Shown here: positions 26,177 through 33,868 of the stretch, in pieces
Numbering within the stretch: the first letter of the stretch is position 1
Layout of the letters: each line of letters begins with the position of its first letter
Assembly: GCF_052115485.1 (NCBI RefSeq)
Contig: NZ_JBFRGU010000007.1
Location: forward strand, 1 to 64,000
Direction of reading: 5' to 3'
Length of the DNA stretch: 64,000 nucleotides
Origin: Microvirga sp052115485
GTDB taxonomy: Bacteria > Pseudomonadota > Alphaproteobacteria > Rhizobiales > Beijerinckiaceae
Program-made: the position numbers and the translations under genes
Notes under the pieces: generated by a model
Seen by the model: the letters and a program-made list of their open reading frames with translations, nothing else
Told to the model about the DNA's origin: nothing
Databases searched by the model: none

Positions 26177-26515
26177 CTAGGGGAAACCCACCGGCAGCGA
26201 GCGCAGAATAGCGTTCCACTCGAATGGTTTAGCGATGAAACAGGCCGCACTCAGATGCGAAGGCAATTCGCTGGGTTCGGAAGCCGAGACGAATGCAAAG
26301 GGAATTCGCCTGCGCTGGAGCTCGCCTGCAATCGAGAAGCTTTTTCCGCCGATGACATCGATATCGAGTAGAGCATAGTCGAAGTCATCGTGAAGATGTT
26401 CTCGGGCGTCCCAGACTGAATTGAAATTGCCGACGACCTCGTGGCCCTCGCTTTCGACAATCCACTGTAGATCCAGAGCAATAAATGGATCGTCTTCCAA
26501 AATAAGGATACGCAT
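26177..26515 (-). CDS. Single-domain response regulator (CheY-like)
   Basis: A 112-residue receiver domain without an output domain. The acidic pair is Asp8-Asp9 (LILEDDPFIAL), the phospho-acceptor is Asp51 (ALLDIDVIGG), then Ser77/Ser79 (FVSAS) and Lys96 (FIAKPFEW). Such stand-alone receivers relay or buffer phosphate in multi-step systems. No kinase is encoded nearby. An AT-rich 476-bp gap lies upstream. Confidence 0.85.
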   Translation of the reverse strand: MRILILEDDPFIALDLQWIVESEGHEVVGNFNSVWDAREHLHDDFDYALLDIDVIGGKSFSIAGELQRRRIPFAFVSASEPSELPSHLSAACFIAKPFEWNAILRSLPVGFP

Positions 26516-26991
26516 ACCTTTACTCCAGGAATTTCAACGTAACGCTCTCTGCCGATTGCTGATGACCCGACTCTATCGAGATTTCCGAGCCGCCCCGCCC
26601 GTAACAACGTAGAGAACGAGCATCGGCTCACAGAGTTCCCTCGTATACTTAATTCCCAGAGCCATACCGCTGTCCTGGTTAAATTTTGATTATTGAAGAA
26701 GTGAAGTAATTTGAAATTTTGGCCTATACAGCCAAGCTTTTATTTTGAATTTTATCCTATATTGAGTCGATTCAATTAATTTACTTAAGGGATGCAAATC
26801 TCCGGTACTCGTAAAACAGGTGCGCTCGGCGCTGCGATCTCAGCGAGAACAAGACGGTGCGACATTGGATGTCACTGAGGGATAACGCCCGATGGAAACG
26901 CGCTTCCCACCTCTAGGATTCTATCGGTTTCCGACAGGGCGAGGCTGAGGCTGGTGAACGTCGGAACAACTTATTCGCCTGGGCGCTACGC
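26516..26991. other. 476-bp gap with a strongly AT-rich core
   Basis: No credible gene. Bases about 26680-26790 are strikingly AT-rich compared with the GC-rich surroundings. The right part contains only ORFs under 30 codons. It may hold the promoter of the response regulator. I see no terminator or repeat. Confidence 0.4.
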
Positions 26992-27645
26992 TCAAGTCAG
27001 CGGACCCTCATCTTTAAGCCCTTCCTCGGATTCGTGTTCGCGCAAGACTGGATCGTCCTCCTCAAACGCCTCCTCGACATAATCGCGCCCACGCCGTGTC
27101 ATGTCCTGCGCGTAGCGAAGACCTTCGTGACGGACCTCATCGGACCATTCGCCAAAGGCCTGATCCTCACGCCGTGTCCGAGGAAGGAGTGCGCCAATCA
27201 ACAATCCGGCGGCCAAGCCCACGACACCGATCATCAAAGGATTTTCGGCGGCGTAGTCTTTGACACGTCGTCCCAATCGTGCCGCCTTCCTTGCGGATCG
27301 GGCACGCGCAGCCTCCAACCGGTGGTGGCCTCGATCGTAAAGATCCTCGGCCCACGCGGACGCGTGATCATAAGTATCATGGGCCCATTCAGCGGTCTCT
27401 TCGTAGCTCTCGCCCACGCGCTCCTTGACACGCTCCGCCTTACCGCGCGCGCCGCGCCCGGTGTGATCTGCGGCCTCACGCATTCCAACAGTCTCGCCCT
27501 GGCGCGGCTGCTCCTTATTTTGCACATGTGGCATTGGAGATTCGCCAATGTTGCCAAGCGATGTCCCCGCCGAAATCCTGCGGGTTCTTTCGGTTCCGGA
27601 CTTTTCTTCAAGCGATCTGTCGCCGTTCCTTTTCGTCTCGGTCAT
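26992..27645 (-). CDS. DUF883-like membrane/stress protein
   Basis: A 217-residue protein: a polar, charged N-terminal 130 residues with helical repeats (ERVGESYEETAEWAHDTYDH), one glycine-rich membrane helix (NPLMIGVVGLAAGLLIGALLP) and an acidic tail. This resembles ElaB/YqjD/DUF883-type proteins that anchor to the inner membrane near the C-terminus. The start at 27645 follows GAGGAGG. Last gene of a four-gene unit. Confidence 0.7.
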   Translation of the reverse strand: MTETKRNGDRSLEEKSGTERTRRISAGTSLGNIGESPMPHVQNKEQPRQGETVGMREAADHTGRGARGKAERVKERVGESYEETAEWAHDTYDHASAWAEDLYDRGHHRLEAARARSARKAARLGRRVKDYAAENPLMIGVVGLAAGLLIGALLPRTRREDQAFGEWSDEVRHEGLRYAQDMTRRGRDYVEEAFEEDDPVLREHESEEGLKDEGPLT

Positions 27646-27656
27646 CAACATCCTCC

Positions 27657-28019
27657 TCAAAAATCGTAGGGCCCCGCGCGTAAATCAGGCGGTTGCGGGA
27701 GTGGAGACTTGCGCTCCGCTTGCGTCGGCTTTTCTTTTTTCTGCATCGGAAGACTGCAATCTTCACGCGCCTCTTTGCGCATCCGTTGCATGAAAAGGCC
27801 GATCCCAGCCGCGACGAGAAAAACCGGAATTGGATTCCTGCGAACCGCCACGAGAGTGGTATCGAAGAGAGATACATATCGTCCCGCGCGCATGACGCCC
27901 AAGGCATCATCGACAACCCCGGAGACCGTCATGCGTCTTTGCAGGCGATCGATCGTCTGATCGAGTTTGGCGCGACTGACCTCAATGTCGCGCTCGAGAT
28001 CGTCCAGTGCCCGCGTCAT
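27657..28019 (-). CDS. DUF3618 domain protein
   Basis: A 120-residue protein. The DUF3618 motif at the N-terminus is ALDDLERDIEVSRAKLDQTI, then RLQRRMTV, followed by a membrane helix (PIPVFLVAAGIGLFM) and a polar tail. Function is unknown; in Alphaproteobacteria it accompanies holin-like and DUF883-like stress genes. Its ATG overlaps the stop of the upstream gene as ATGA, indicating translational coupling. Confidence 0.8.
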   Translation of the reverse strand: MTRALDDLERDIEVSRAKLDQTIDRLQRRMTVSGVVDDALGVMRAGRYVSLFDTTLVAVRRNPIPVFLVAAGIGLFMQRMRKEAREDCSLPMQKKEKPTQAERKSPLPQPPDLRAGPYDF

Positions 28020-28408
28020 CCTGGCGACCTCTCGGAAAGAATCTCTGCATCGCGCCTGATCGAGCGCGAGGTGCGACGTGGCGCTAGTGTGACGGCGGAG
28101 ATCGCGCGACGCCCATAAAGCCCGAGCCCGATCGCGACGAGCGCCAGAGCGCCGCCGACGATGAGAGCAGCCAATGCTTCTGAGTGAAGGATTGTGGCAA
28201 GCCACTCTACGAGCGATTTCGTAAGCAGCATGATTGCCGCGATCGCGAAGATCGCGGCAACGACAAACATCGCAAGACCAGCGAAAAGCGCGCGGATATT
28301 ATGATTCATTTCCGCTCGAAAGAGTGCGAACTCCTTCTGAGCGAGATCGCTCGATTCACGCAGAACATCGCCGACCAGCGTTTGAATTGTCTGAGGGTCG
28401 CCTGACAT
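28016..28408 (-). CDS. Phage-holin-superfamily III / DUF1469-type membrane protein
   Basis: A 130-residue protein with an amphipathic N-terminus (LVGDVLRESSDLAQKEFALF) and two membrane helices (LFAGLAMFVVAAIFAIAAIM and AALIVGGALALVAIGLGLYG). This matches the YqjE-like family of host stress-operon proteins, not an actual phage holin. It sits second in the unit, overlapping DUF3618 by 4 nt. Confidence 0.8.
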   Translation of the reverse strand: MSGDPQTIQTLVGDVLRESSDLAQKEFALFRAEMNHNIRALFAGLAMFVVAAIFAIAAIMLLTKSLVEWLATILHSEALAALIVGGALALVAIGLGLYGRRAISAVTLAPRRTSRSIRRDAEILSERSPG

Positions 28409-28417
28409 CGTAGTTCC

Positions 28418-28939
28418 TCACCCATAGACCTTCGAGCGACGAATTCGCTTTCCGCGCAATCCTGGTTTCTCGTGCTCGGACGGAGCCCCGCTATCGCGTA
28501 AATCGCGCGCAGTACTCTTGATGAACCGTGCGGCAAGGAAGCCAAGTCCGATGGATAACGCGGCCACCGGCACAGGGTGGCGCCGCATGACGCCTTCGAT
28601 GCTCGTGACGATCTCGGAGATTTGACGTTCCTGGATGGCGTCGGCGAGTTGATCCAATCCCTCTGCAGCACTGTCTACAATCGCGCGAATGTTGGGCCGA
28701 TCATCGAACGTCTGCGTCGCCTCCCGAAGCGTATTGGCTAAGTTTGAGACAGAATTCGCGATTCCATCCTTCCGTTCCTCCGCATAGTCGGCAGCCTGCT
28801 CACGGGCCGCGTCGACAAAATGGCGCCCTTGCGCCCTGGCCTCTTGCGCGAGATGGGTGACGTCGTCTTTCAACTCGTCCCACGCCGGATTTCCCTCTTG
28901 CGCGTGTCTCTCATCTCCGCCGTGCGTCTCCGAACCCAT
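28418..28939 (-). CDS. DUF883-like protein, first gene of stress operon
   Basis: A 173-residue protein. The acidic/polar helical N-terminus (WDELKDDVTHLAQEARAQGR) is followed by a membrane helix (HPVPVAALSIGLGFLAARFI) and a basic tail. Similar in plan to the product of the last gene of the same unit. It lies directly behind an EcfG-like promoter, which marks the operon as part of the general stress response. Confidence 0.72.
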   Translation of the reverse strand: MGSETHGGDERHAQEGNPAWDELKDDVTHLAQEARAQGRHFVDAAREQAADYAEERKDGIANSVSNLANTLREATQTFDDRPNIRAIVDSAAEGLDQLADAIQERQISEIVTSIEGVMRRHPVPVAALSIGLGFLAARFIKSTARDLRDSGAPSEHEKPGLRGKRIRRSKVYG

Positions 28940-28968
28940 CGTTCACCTCGCTTTCATCGCAACACGGT

Positions 28969-28993
28969 AACTAATGGAACCATCGCAAGTTCC
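28969..28993 (-). promoter_or_regulatory. EcfG-type general-stress promoter candidate
   Basis: On the minus strand GGAAC, 16 bases, then AGTT, 30 nt before the ATG at 28939. The EcfG (sigma of the PhyR-NepR system) consensus is GGAAC-N16/17-CGTT, so one -10 base differs. Confidence 0.55.
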
Positions 28994-29071
28994 CGTGCCG
29001 ATACTCATGCGCGGCGTATCCGGTCGCGGGATAAGCGGCCTTCGCATCGGATGATTGCGCAGAAAAAGGTC

Positions 29072-29497
29072 CTAGACCGCGGCCTTGTCGGCGCCCACGC
29101 CCGCCATCCATTCGACGAGGTCGGCCACTCTTCGTCGCGCATCCGCATCTTTCAACCGCACGAAGTCACGGACCAAGCGGTCGCTCTCGGGAAGCGTGAG
29201 AAATTGCTGCATGTGAGTGTCGGGCCTCGAAGGCGAAAGCGGCAGGTCGGGCAAGTCTTCAAAGAAATAATCGACGCCGACACCAAGCATCCTGGCGATC
29301 CCGAGAAGCCGGCTTGCACCAATCCGATTCACCCCTTTTTCGTACTTTTGAACCTGCTGAAAGGTTAGTCCGAGCGCTTCAGCGAGCGTCTCCTGGCTCA
29401 TCGCGATCATCGTCCGCCTTAAGCGAACGCGGCTACCGACATGCTTATCGATCAGGCTTGGCGCTTTCTTTTCCACAGAGTGCTCCGCTTTCCTCAC
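29072..29497 (-). CDS. XRE family HTH regulator, PraR-like
   Basis: A 141-residue protein with DKHVGSRVRLRRTMIAMSQE, then TLAEALGLTFQQVQKYEKGV and NRIGASRLLGIARMLGV. The HTH and the fixed context HVGSR..R...SQE are those of the rhizobial PraR family. PraR represses LuxR-type quorum-sensing genes in Rhizobium. Here it is divergent from luxR and shares a 62-90 bp control region with a palindrome. The role is inferred from family and position. Confidence 0.82.
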   Translation of the reverse strand: MRKAEHSVEKKAPSLIDKHVGSRVRLRRTMIAMSQETLAEALGLTFQQVQKYEKGVNRIGASRLLGIARMLGVGVDYFFEDLPDLPLSPSRPDTHMQQFLTLPESDRLVRDFVRLKDADARRRVADLVEWMAGVGADKAAV

Positions 29498-29520
29498 CCC
29501 CTCTAGCAGAGAATTCGCGC

Positions 29521-29547
29521 ATAACCAATAGTTGCATTATTGGTAAT
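29521..29547. promoter_or_regulatory. 27-bp palindrome between XRE regulator and luxR
   Basis: ATAACCAATA, then GTTGCAT, then TATTGGTAAT: two 10-base arms with one mismatch, centred at 29534, 24 nt from the XRE start codon. It could be an operator for the XRE protein or the LuxR protein and would serve both genes. Its CCAAT half-sites do not look like a standard lux box. Confidence 0.55.
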
Positions 29548-29586
29548 TGCCCGTCATGATTGTTTAAATGTTTCAGGGGATCGGCG

Positions 29587-30324
29587 TTGCCTGATCGCGC
29601 GTTCGACTACGCAACGGAAGCCTTTTCGTTTATCGAAAGCCTGGATCGGCTTGCGACGCCGAGAGAGATTGTCGACGCCCTGAGTAAATCCTTGAGCCTG
29701 TTTGGTTTCGAGAATTTCATCATCACCGGCCTCCCGAGCCCGCGTGAGACGTTCGAACAGGTCGTCCTTCTTAAGCATTGGCCCACCGGATGGTTCGACA
29801 TCTACACTCGTGAGGATTACGTTCGCGTCGACCCTATCATCCGGCTATGCCGCAACACGGTCAGGCCCTTCGAATGGGCGGAGGCTCCCTTTCATCGAGA
29901 ACGAGAGCCGGGCGCAGTCGAAGTTATGGAAAGGGCGACCGATTTTCGGATGAAAAATGGTTTTTGCCTGCCGATTCATGGCCTTAAGGGCTACGAGGCG
30001 TGTCTGTCCATGAGTGGCATCGACCTCGATCTGTCATCACGAACGAAACCCGCAATCCACCTGATGGCTATGTACGCCTTCGAGCGGGCGCGTCAGGTCC
30101 TGCTACCCGATATATCGGCGCGGATCCAGGTATTGACGGCACGTGAAAGGGAAACGCTTCATTGGGCTGCCGCAGGGAAATCCGCAGCCGATACCGGCGA
30201 AATTCTCGGGATTACGGAACGAACGGTAACGGCCCATATCGTCAGCGCCTGCGACAAGTTGGGCGCCGCCAATAAAACGCAAGCGGTAGCGAAGGCCCTT
30301 CAGCACAGGCTGATCGAAGTCTGA
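29587..30324 (+). CDS. LuxR family quorum-sensing regulator
   Basis: A 245-residue protein. The autoinducer-binding domain (FENFIITGLPSPRETFEQVV, WFDIYTREDYVRVDPIIRLC, GFCLPIHGLKGYEACLSMSG) is followed by a LuxR HTH (LTARERETLHWAAAGKSAAD, TGEILGITERTVTAHI). The conserved Trp, Tyr and Asp of the ligand pocket are present. TTG at 29587 is preceded by AGGGGA at six bases; an in-frame TTG at 29560 is the alternative. luxI follows 80 bp later. Confidence 0.9.
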   Translation: MPDRAFDYATEAFSFIESLDRLATPREIVDALSKSLSLFGFENFIITGLPSPRETFEQVVLLKHWPTGWFDIYTREDYVRVDPIIRLCRNTVRPFEWAEAPFHREREPGAVEVMERATDFRMKNGFCLPIHGLKGYEACLSMSGIDLDLSSRTKPAIHLMAMYAFERARQVLLPDISARIQVLTARERETLHWAAAGKSAADTGEILGITERTVTAHIVSACDKLGAANKTQAVAKALQHRLIEV

Positions 30325-30327
30325 AAG

Positions 30328-30347
30328 ACCTGTAATTTCCTACAATA
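30328..30347 (+). promoter_or_regulatory. lux-box-like inverted repeat upstream of luxI
   Basis: ACCTGTAATTTCCTACAATA contains TGTA-N6-TACA, centred about 67 bp before the luxI ATG. Left arm ACCTGT matches canonical lux-box arms; the outer right arm does not. Confidence 0.45.
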
Positions 30348-30404
30348 CCCAACCCACAAACAAAGCGCGACACTACCTCCAGAAAAACAAGTGGGGGATA
30401 GCAG

Positions 30405-31046
30405 ATGACCTTCGTTCATGTCGTCACGTGCGACAATCGCACGCGCTACGAGAAACATGTCCAGCAATTCTACCGGCTCAGGCATCAGATCTTCGCCGAG
30501 GAGCGTGGCTGGAACGATCTGAGGCGGGCCGACGGACTGGACATCGACGCTTATGACGATGAGCACGCCGTCTATCTTCTTGCAATCGACCAAGACCGGG
30601 TCGTGGGTGGACAGCGGCTTTATCCGACCATCCTTCCCCACATGATCAGCGATGTCTTTCCGCATCTCGCCACCCGGGGCATTCCGCGCTCCTTCCACAT
30701 TTTCGAATGGACCCGGTATTTCGTGGTGAAGGAGCGGCGTGTCGGCAGAACGGACTGCCGGCTGCTCGCGGCCCTGCAGGAATTCTGCCTCGATGAAGGT
30801 ATCACGGAGGTTACAGCTGTCGTCGAGATGTGGTGGTTGCCTCGCTGGCAGCAGGTCGGCTTCAACGTTCGTCCTCTCGGACTTCCGATCACGATAGAAG
30901 GCGAGCCATGTGTCGCCGCTTCAATCGCCATTTCTGAGCAAAGTCTCGAAAGCGTGCGACAGTTCGCGCGATTGCGCGAAACATCTCTTGTCAGACAGGG
31001 ACAGCTCTCCCCTCTCCTCAATCGGATCCCATATGCAGCCGCCTGA
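30405..31046 (+). CDS. Acyl-homoserine-lactone synthase (LuxI family)
   Basis: A 213-residue LuxI-type enzyme. The family residues are present: Arg24 and Phe30 in YRLRHQIFAEERGW, Trp36, then Asp46/Asp48 in DGLDIDAYDDEHAVYLLA, Arg in VVGGQRLYPT, and Glu and Arg in FEWTRYFV. It joins an acyl group to SAM to make an AHL signal. The acyl chain cannot be predicted. GTGGGGGAT precedes the ATG. It forms a unit with luxR and a small overlapping ORF. Confidence 0.93.
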   Translation: MTFVHVVTCDNRTRYEKHVQQFYRLRHQIFAEERGWNDLRRADGLDIDAYDDEHAVYLLAIDQDRVVGGQRLYPTILPHMISDVFPHLATRGIPRSFHIFEWTRYFVVKERRVGRTDCRLLAALQEFCLDEGITEVTAVVEMWWLPRWQQVGFNVRPLGLPITIEGEPCVAASIAISEQSLESVRQFARLRETSLVRQGQLSPLLNRIPYAAA

Positions 31047-31275
31047 TGAGAACCCGACGATAGGTGCACCTCTTCGCGAAGAACTCGTCGACGCACTTGC
31101 CGACACGGTGCTCGATGTGGTCGCGCGCTTGTCACCAGTGACCCGGTTGAGGCTTCTCGCTTTCATGCATCTGTTCGAGAAGCCGGAAACGATCAGAGCC
31201 GATCTCAGTATCGATGCGTCCGGTACCGTGCGGCTCACACTGGCCCAGCATCCCGGTGGCGGCACACAACACTGA
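31033..31275 (+). CDS. Small protein overlapping the 3' end of luxI
   Basis: An 80-residue ORF, MQPPDENPTIGAPLREELVD and onward, predicted helical in the middle (ALADTVLDVVARLSPVTRLR). Its ATG lies inside the last codons of luxI (14-nt overlap, different frame), which favours translational coupling. I do not recognise a family. Its position resembles small genes seen after some alphaproteobacterial luxI genes, which may modulate AHL synthesis; this is inference. Confidence 0.6.
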   Translation: MQPPDENPTIGAPLREELVDALADTVLDVVARLSPVTRLRLLAFMHLFEKPETIRADLSIDASGTVRLTLAQHPGGGTQH

Positions 31276-31285
31276 ATCCCGTTCC

Positions 31286-32080
31286 TTAGGGTTTGAACGT
31301 GAACGGTGTGCTCAGATTGACGATCTCGCCTTTGACCTCAATCGGAGGGGCCGGAACCGGGCTTGCACGCTGAAGCATGAGGAGAACTTCCCCATCGAAA
31401 GTCTGATCGCCCGAACTCCGGGTGATCTGTGCATTCATGATTCGTCCCCGTCGATCGATGGAGACATCCAAGCCGACCGTGCGAGCCCTTGAGCCGGATA
31501 AGCGGCTCGATGTTGCGAACCGTCCAATATGGCCTCTCACCAAGCCCCCCCAGGAAGCGATCGCTGAAGACGGCGACGAAACGCCCGGTGCGCTCGCAGC
31601 CGATGTTTCGGCACGCGCCTCCGACGCGGGTGCGGCGACGCTTGCAGGGGCAGCATCGGTTGGTTTGGGATTGTCTTTCCTGCGCTTCGGCGGCTCGGGT
31701 TTCTTCTGAACCTTTTCACGCTCTTCAAATTGCGGAGACGGGGCGCGAACTTGTGGTTTGGTCGGCAGGACAACCGGGCTCGGAATCTCTGGCAAAGGCA
31801 GCTGCAGTTCTGGCTCAGGTGGTGAAGGCGCCGGGAGAGGCTCGGGTTCGCTAGGGGACGCAGCCGACGAGATTTCGGGCGAAGGCGACGTCGGCGCCAC
31901 TGCCAGGGGAGCTAGCTCGATCATCAGGACAGGTGAAGATCCGTGCGCCTCCGTCTCCGGGGCAACGCGGCTGAGTGTCACCCACACGACCGCAGCATGA
32001 ACGGCGCTGACGATTGCAAAGGCGCCACCCCAGCGGAGCAGCGCCGATCCTGCAACCGATCCGCGCGCGAAACCGCTCAT
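31286..32080 (-). CDS. tonB: TonB family energy transducer
   Basis: A 264-residue protein: one N-terminal membrane helix (GGAFAIVSAVHAAVVWVTLS), a Pro/Glu/Lys-rich periplasmic spacer (about residues 60-150) and a C-terminal TonB domain (VGLDVSIDRRGRIMNAQITR, SSGDQTFDGEVLLML). It transmits proton-motive force to outer-membrane receptors. Its start overlaps the exbD stop by 4 nt. No receptor gene is in the window. Confidence 0.9.
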   Translation of the reverse strand: MSGFARGSVAGSALLRWGGAFAIVSAVHAAVVWVTLSRVAPETEAHGSSPVLMIELAPLAVAPTSPSPEISSAASPSEPEPLPAPSPPEPELQLPLPEIPSPVVLPTKPQVRAPSPQFEEREKVQKKPEPPKRRKDNPKPTDAAPASVAAPASEARAETSAASAPGVSSPSSAIASWGGLVRGHIGRFATSSRLSGSRARTVGLDVSIDRRGRIMNAQITRSSGDQTFDGEVLLMLQRASPVPAPPIEVKGEIVNLSTPFTFKP

Positions 32081-32514
32081 CGCAGCGGTGTTCCGCCCAT
32101 GTCCTCAAAACCGACGAGGGCGATTTTCAGATAGCCCGCAGAGCGAAGAAGGTTCATCACCTTCATCAACTCTCCGTAGGAGACGGCTTGGTCGGCCCGC
32201 AGAAAAACTCTCTGTTCTCGATCGTTGAGCGTCTGAGCATCGAGCGTTCCCGCCAATGCCTCGCGCACGACTGGCAATTCACCGAAGGCAAGCGTGAGAT
32301 CGCTCTTGACCGTCAGATAGAGCGGCTTGTCGGGGCGAGGTTGAGGCTGAGCATTCGAGGTCGGAAGATCGACGGCGACGTCCACCGTCGAGAGGGGGGC
32401 CGCCACCATGAAGATGATGAGAAGAACGAGGATTACATCGATGAAGGGCGTGACGTTGATATCAGCAACTTCGTCCATCTCTTCATCGTGATTTTCTTGC
32501 AGGCGGACGGCCAC
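32077..32514 (-). CDS. exbD: ExbD biopolymer transport protein
   Basis: A 145-residue protein with one membrane helix carrying the essential Asp26 (DINVTPFIDVILVLLIIFMV) and a periplasmic domain. Partner of ExbB in the proton-driven motor for TonB. It lies 5 nt after exbB and overlaps tonB. Confidence 0.94.
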   Translation of the reverse strand: MAVRLQENHDEEMDEVADINVTPFIDVILVLLIIFMVAAPLSTVDVAVDLPTSNAQPQPRPDKPLYLTVKSDLTLAFGELPVVREALAGTLDAQTLNDREQRVFLRADQAVSYGELMKVMNLLRSAGYLKIALVGFEDMGGTPLR

Positions 32515-32519
32515 CGGCT

Positions 32520-33392
32520 TTACTCCGCAGTCCGAATATGTGCTGCGGATGCAGGCCGGATCGAAGCTACGCGCGCATGCGGTCTGGGTCTGTCGAGATC
32601 GCGTGACAGGTGCTGCATAATGGCGGCGGAACTGTCCGCGAGCATTGCGCGATAGCCCGCAATCGAGCGCGCGAAGACATTATAGATGACGACCGCCGGA
32701 ATCGCCGCGACGAGCCCGATGGCCGTTGCGAGCAGTGCCTCGGCGATGCCGGGAGCCACGACAGCCAAATTGGTCGTCTGCGCTTTGCTGATGCCGATGA
32801 ACGAATTCATGATGCCCCAAACCGTTCCGAACAAGCCGACGAAAGGCGCTGTCGACCCGATGGTGGCAAGAACGCCTGTTCCACGCGCCATGCTGCGTCC
32901 GGCTCGGGCTTCAATCCGCGAGAGCGCGACAGCCGCACGCTCTTTGATGCCCTCTGCGGGCAAGTCCTGCGAACGCTCTAACTCAGCCCGGGCTGCGTGG
33001 AGTAAATTTTCCGCAGCGCTCTTAGCCAAACGACCTTTCAGACTTCGAGCAGCGTCGGAAATATCGGCCGCCGTCTGAACAAGCCGCAGCGCATGATTGG
33101 CCTGGCGTTTTGCCACAAGCAATTCCACGCCCTTGGCGAGGCCGATCGTCCATGTGACGAGGGAGGCGAAGGCCAATCCGATCATGACCGTCTGCACGAC
33201 GATATCCGCATTGGTGAACATCGCCCAAGGTGAAAGGTCGTGCGGCAGACTGACGATAGCGGACGGCGCAGTATTCTGTGCCAGAGCGGGATGTGACATG
33301 CCAACCGTCAATGCCGTGCCACCCATAAGAAAAAGTCCGCGCAAGCAAATCGCCCCGCGCCGTTCTCTTCGACAAAAGCCATCATCAAGCAT
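32520..33392 (-). CDS. exbB: TonB-system energizer ExbB
   Basis: A 290-residue protein: a cleavable signal-like N-terminus (GLFLMGGTALTVGMSHPALA), then the three MotA/TolQ/ExbB helices with STAPFVGLFGTVWGIMNSFI and LLATAIGLVAAIPAVVIYNV. First gene of exbB-exbD-tonB. The long N-terminal extension is typical of the alphaproteobacterial form. The upstream region has an Irr-box-like sequence. Confidence 0.92.
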   Translation of the reverse strand: MLDDGFCRRERRGAICLRGLFLMGGTALTVGMSHPALAQNTAPSAIVSLPHDLSPWAMFTNADIVVQTVMIGLAFASLVTWTIGLAKGVELLVAKRQANHALRLVQTAADISDAARSLKGRLAKSAAENLLHAARAELERSQDLPAEGIKERAAVALSRIEARAGRSMARGTGVLATIGSTAPFVGLFGTVWGIMNSFIGISKAQTTNLAVVAPGIAEALLATAIGLVAAIPAVVIYNVFARSIAGYRAMLADSSAAIMQHLSRDLDRPRPHARVASIRPASAAHIRTAE

Positions 33393-33605
33393 AATCGCGG
33401 TCCTGAATCATTGAGGTGGATCCCCGCATTTCGAGGAGCGGCATCGCCCCCGCCTCACTGGACCCGACTTGAAATCTGCTCCGAACAATGACGCCTTCGC
33501 TCGCGCTCACTACGGGTTAAAATCTGTAACGCCGTCTCCCACAAAAGCGAGAGCGTCGGCAGCGGAAGCTCTACCGCAATGACAATTGCCTCGCAATATC
33601 AATGA

Positions 33606-33622
33606 TTTAGATAAATTCCAAT
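33606..33622. promoter_or_regulatory. Irr-box (ICE)-like sequence
   Basis: TTTAGATAAATTCCAAT matches 11 of 14 defined positions of the iron-control element TTTAGAA-N3-TTCTAAA bound by Irr. It lies about 215 bp upstream of exbB, farther than usual. Confidence 0.35.
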
Positions 33623-33679
33623 CTAGGCGCCCCGGTATTCGCCGTTTCGTGAAGGAGCTTTGAATAGCCTGTCTCTTGA

Positions 33680-33720
33680 CAGCAAGGACAAAGGGCACAG
33701 TTCCCCAGCTGTCTTTGCTG
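33680..33720 (+). promoter_or_regulatory. Hairpin in the mgtE 5' leader
   Basis: CAGCAAGGACA pairs with TGTCTTTGCTG (11 bp, one G-U), enclosing a 19-nt loop that has its own GGG/CCC pairing. It lies about 150 nt before the mgtE ATG. It could be part of a regulatory leader or a terminator-like element; no known magnesium riboswitch is recognised. Confidence 0.4.
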
Positions 33721-33868
33721 CGGCAAGGACCTTCAACAAGGAACCTGAACCCTCATGCCTAGCGACAGTCATAGTCGATTGTTCGTGCCGCCTTCGGCCC
33801 ACGCGGTCTGATCGCTGAGGTCGGCCACCGCGTCGTGCTGCTGGCGGCAGTTCGACAGAAGGTGAGCC

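Larger units (their letters stand above)
33393..33868. other. exbB-mgtE divergent gap
   Basis: 476 bp without a gene. It contains an ICE-like sequence at 33606-33622 and a long hairpin at 33680-33720. The 180 nt before mgtE form a structured, GC-rich leader. No obvious sigma-70 boxes. Confidence 0.45.

Noticed and set aside
26962..26985. GGAAC followed by CGCT at 16 bases, a possible EcfG promoter on the plus strand
   Set aside because: There is no plus-strand gene downstream and the -10 match is poor.
28016..28408. Phage holin
   Set aside because: The holin-like match reflects a host stress-protein family; no lysis or other phage genes are nearby.
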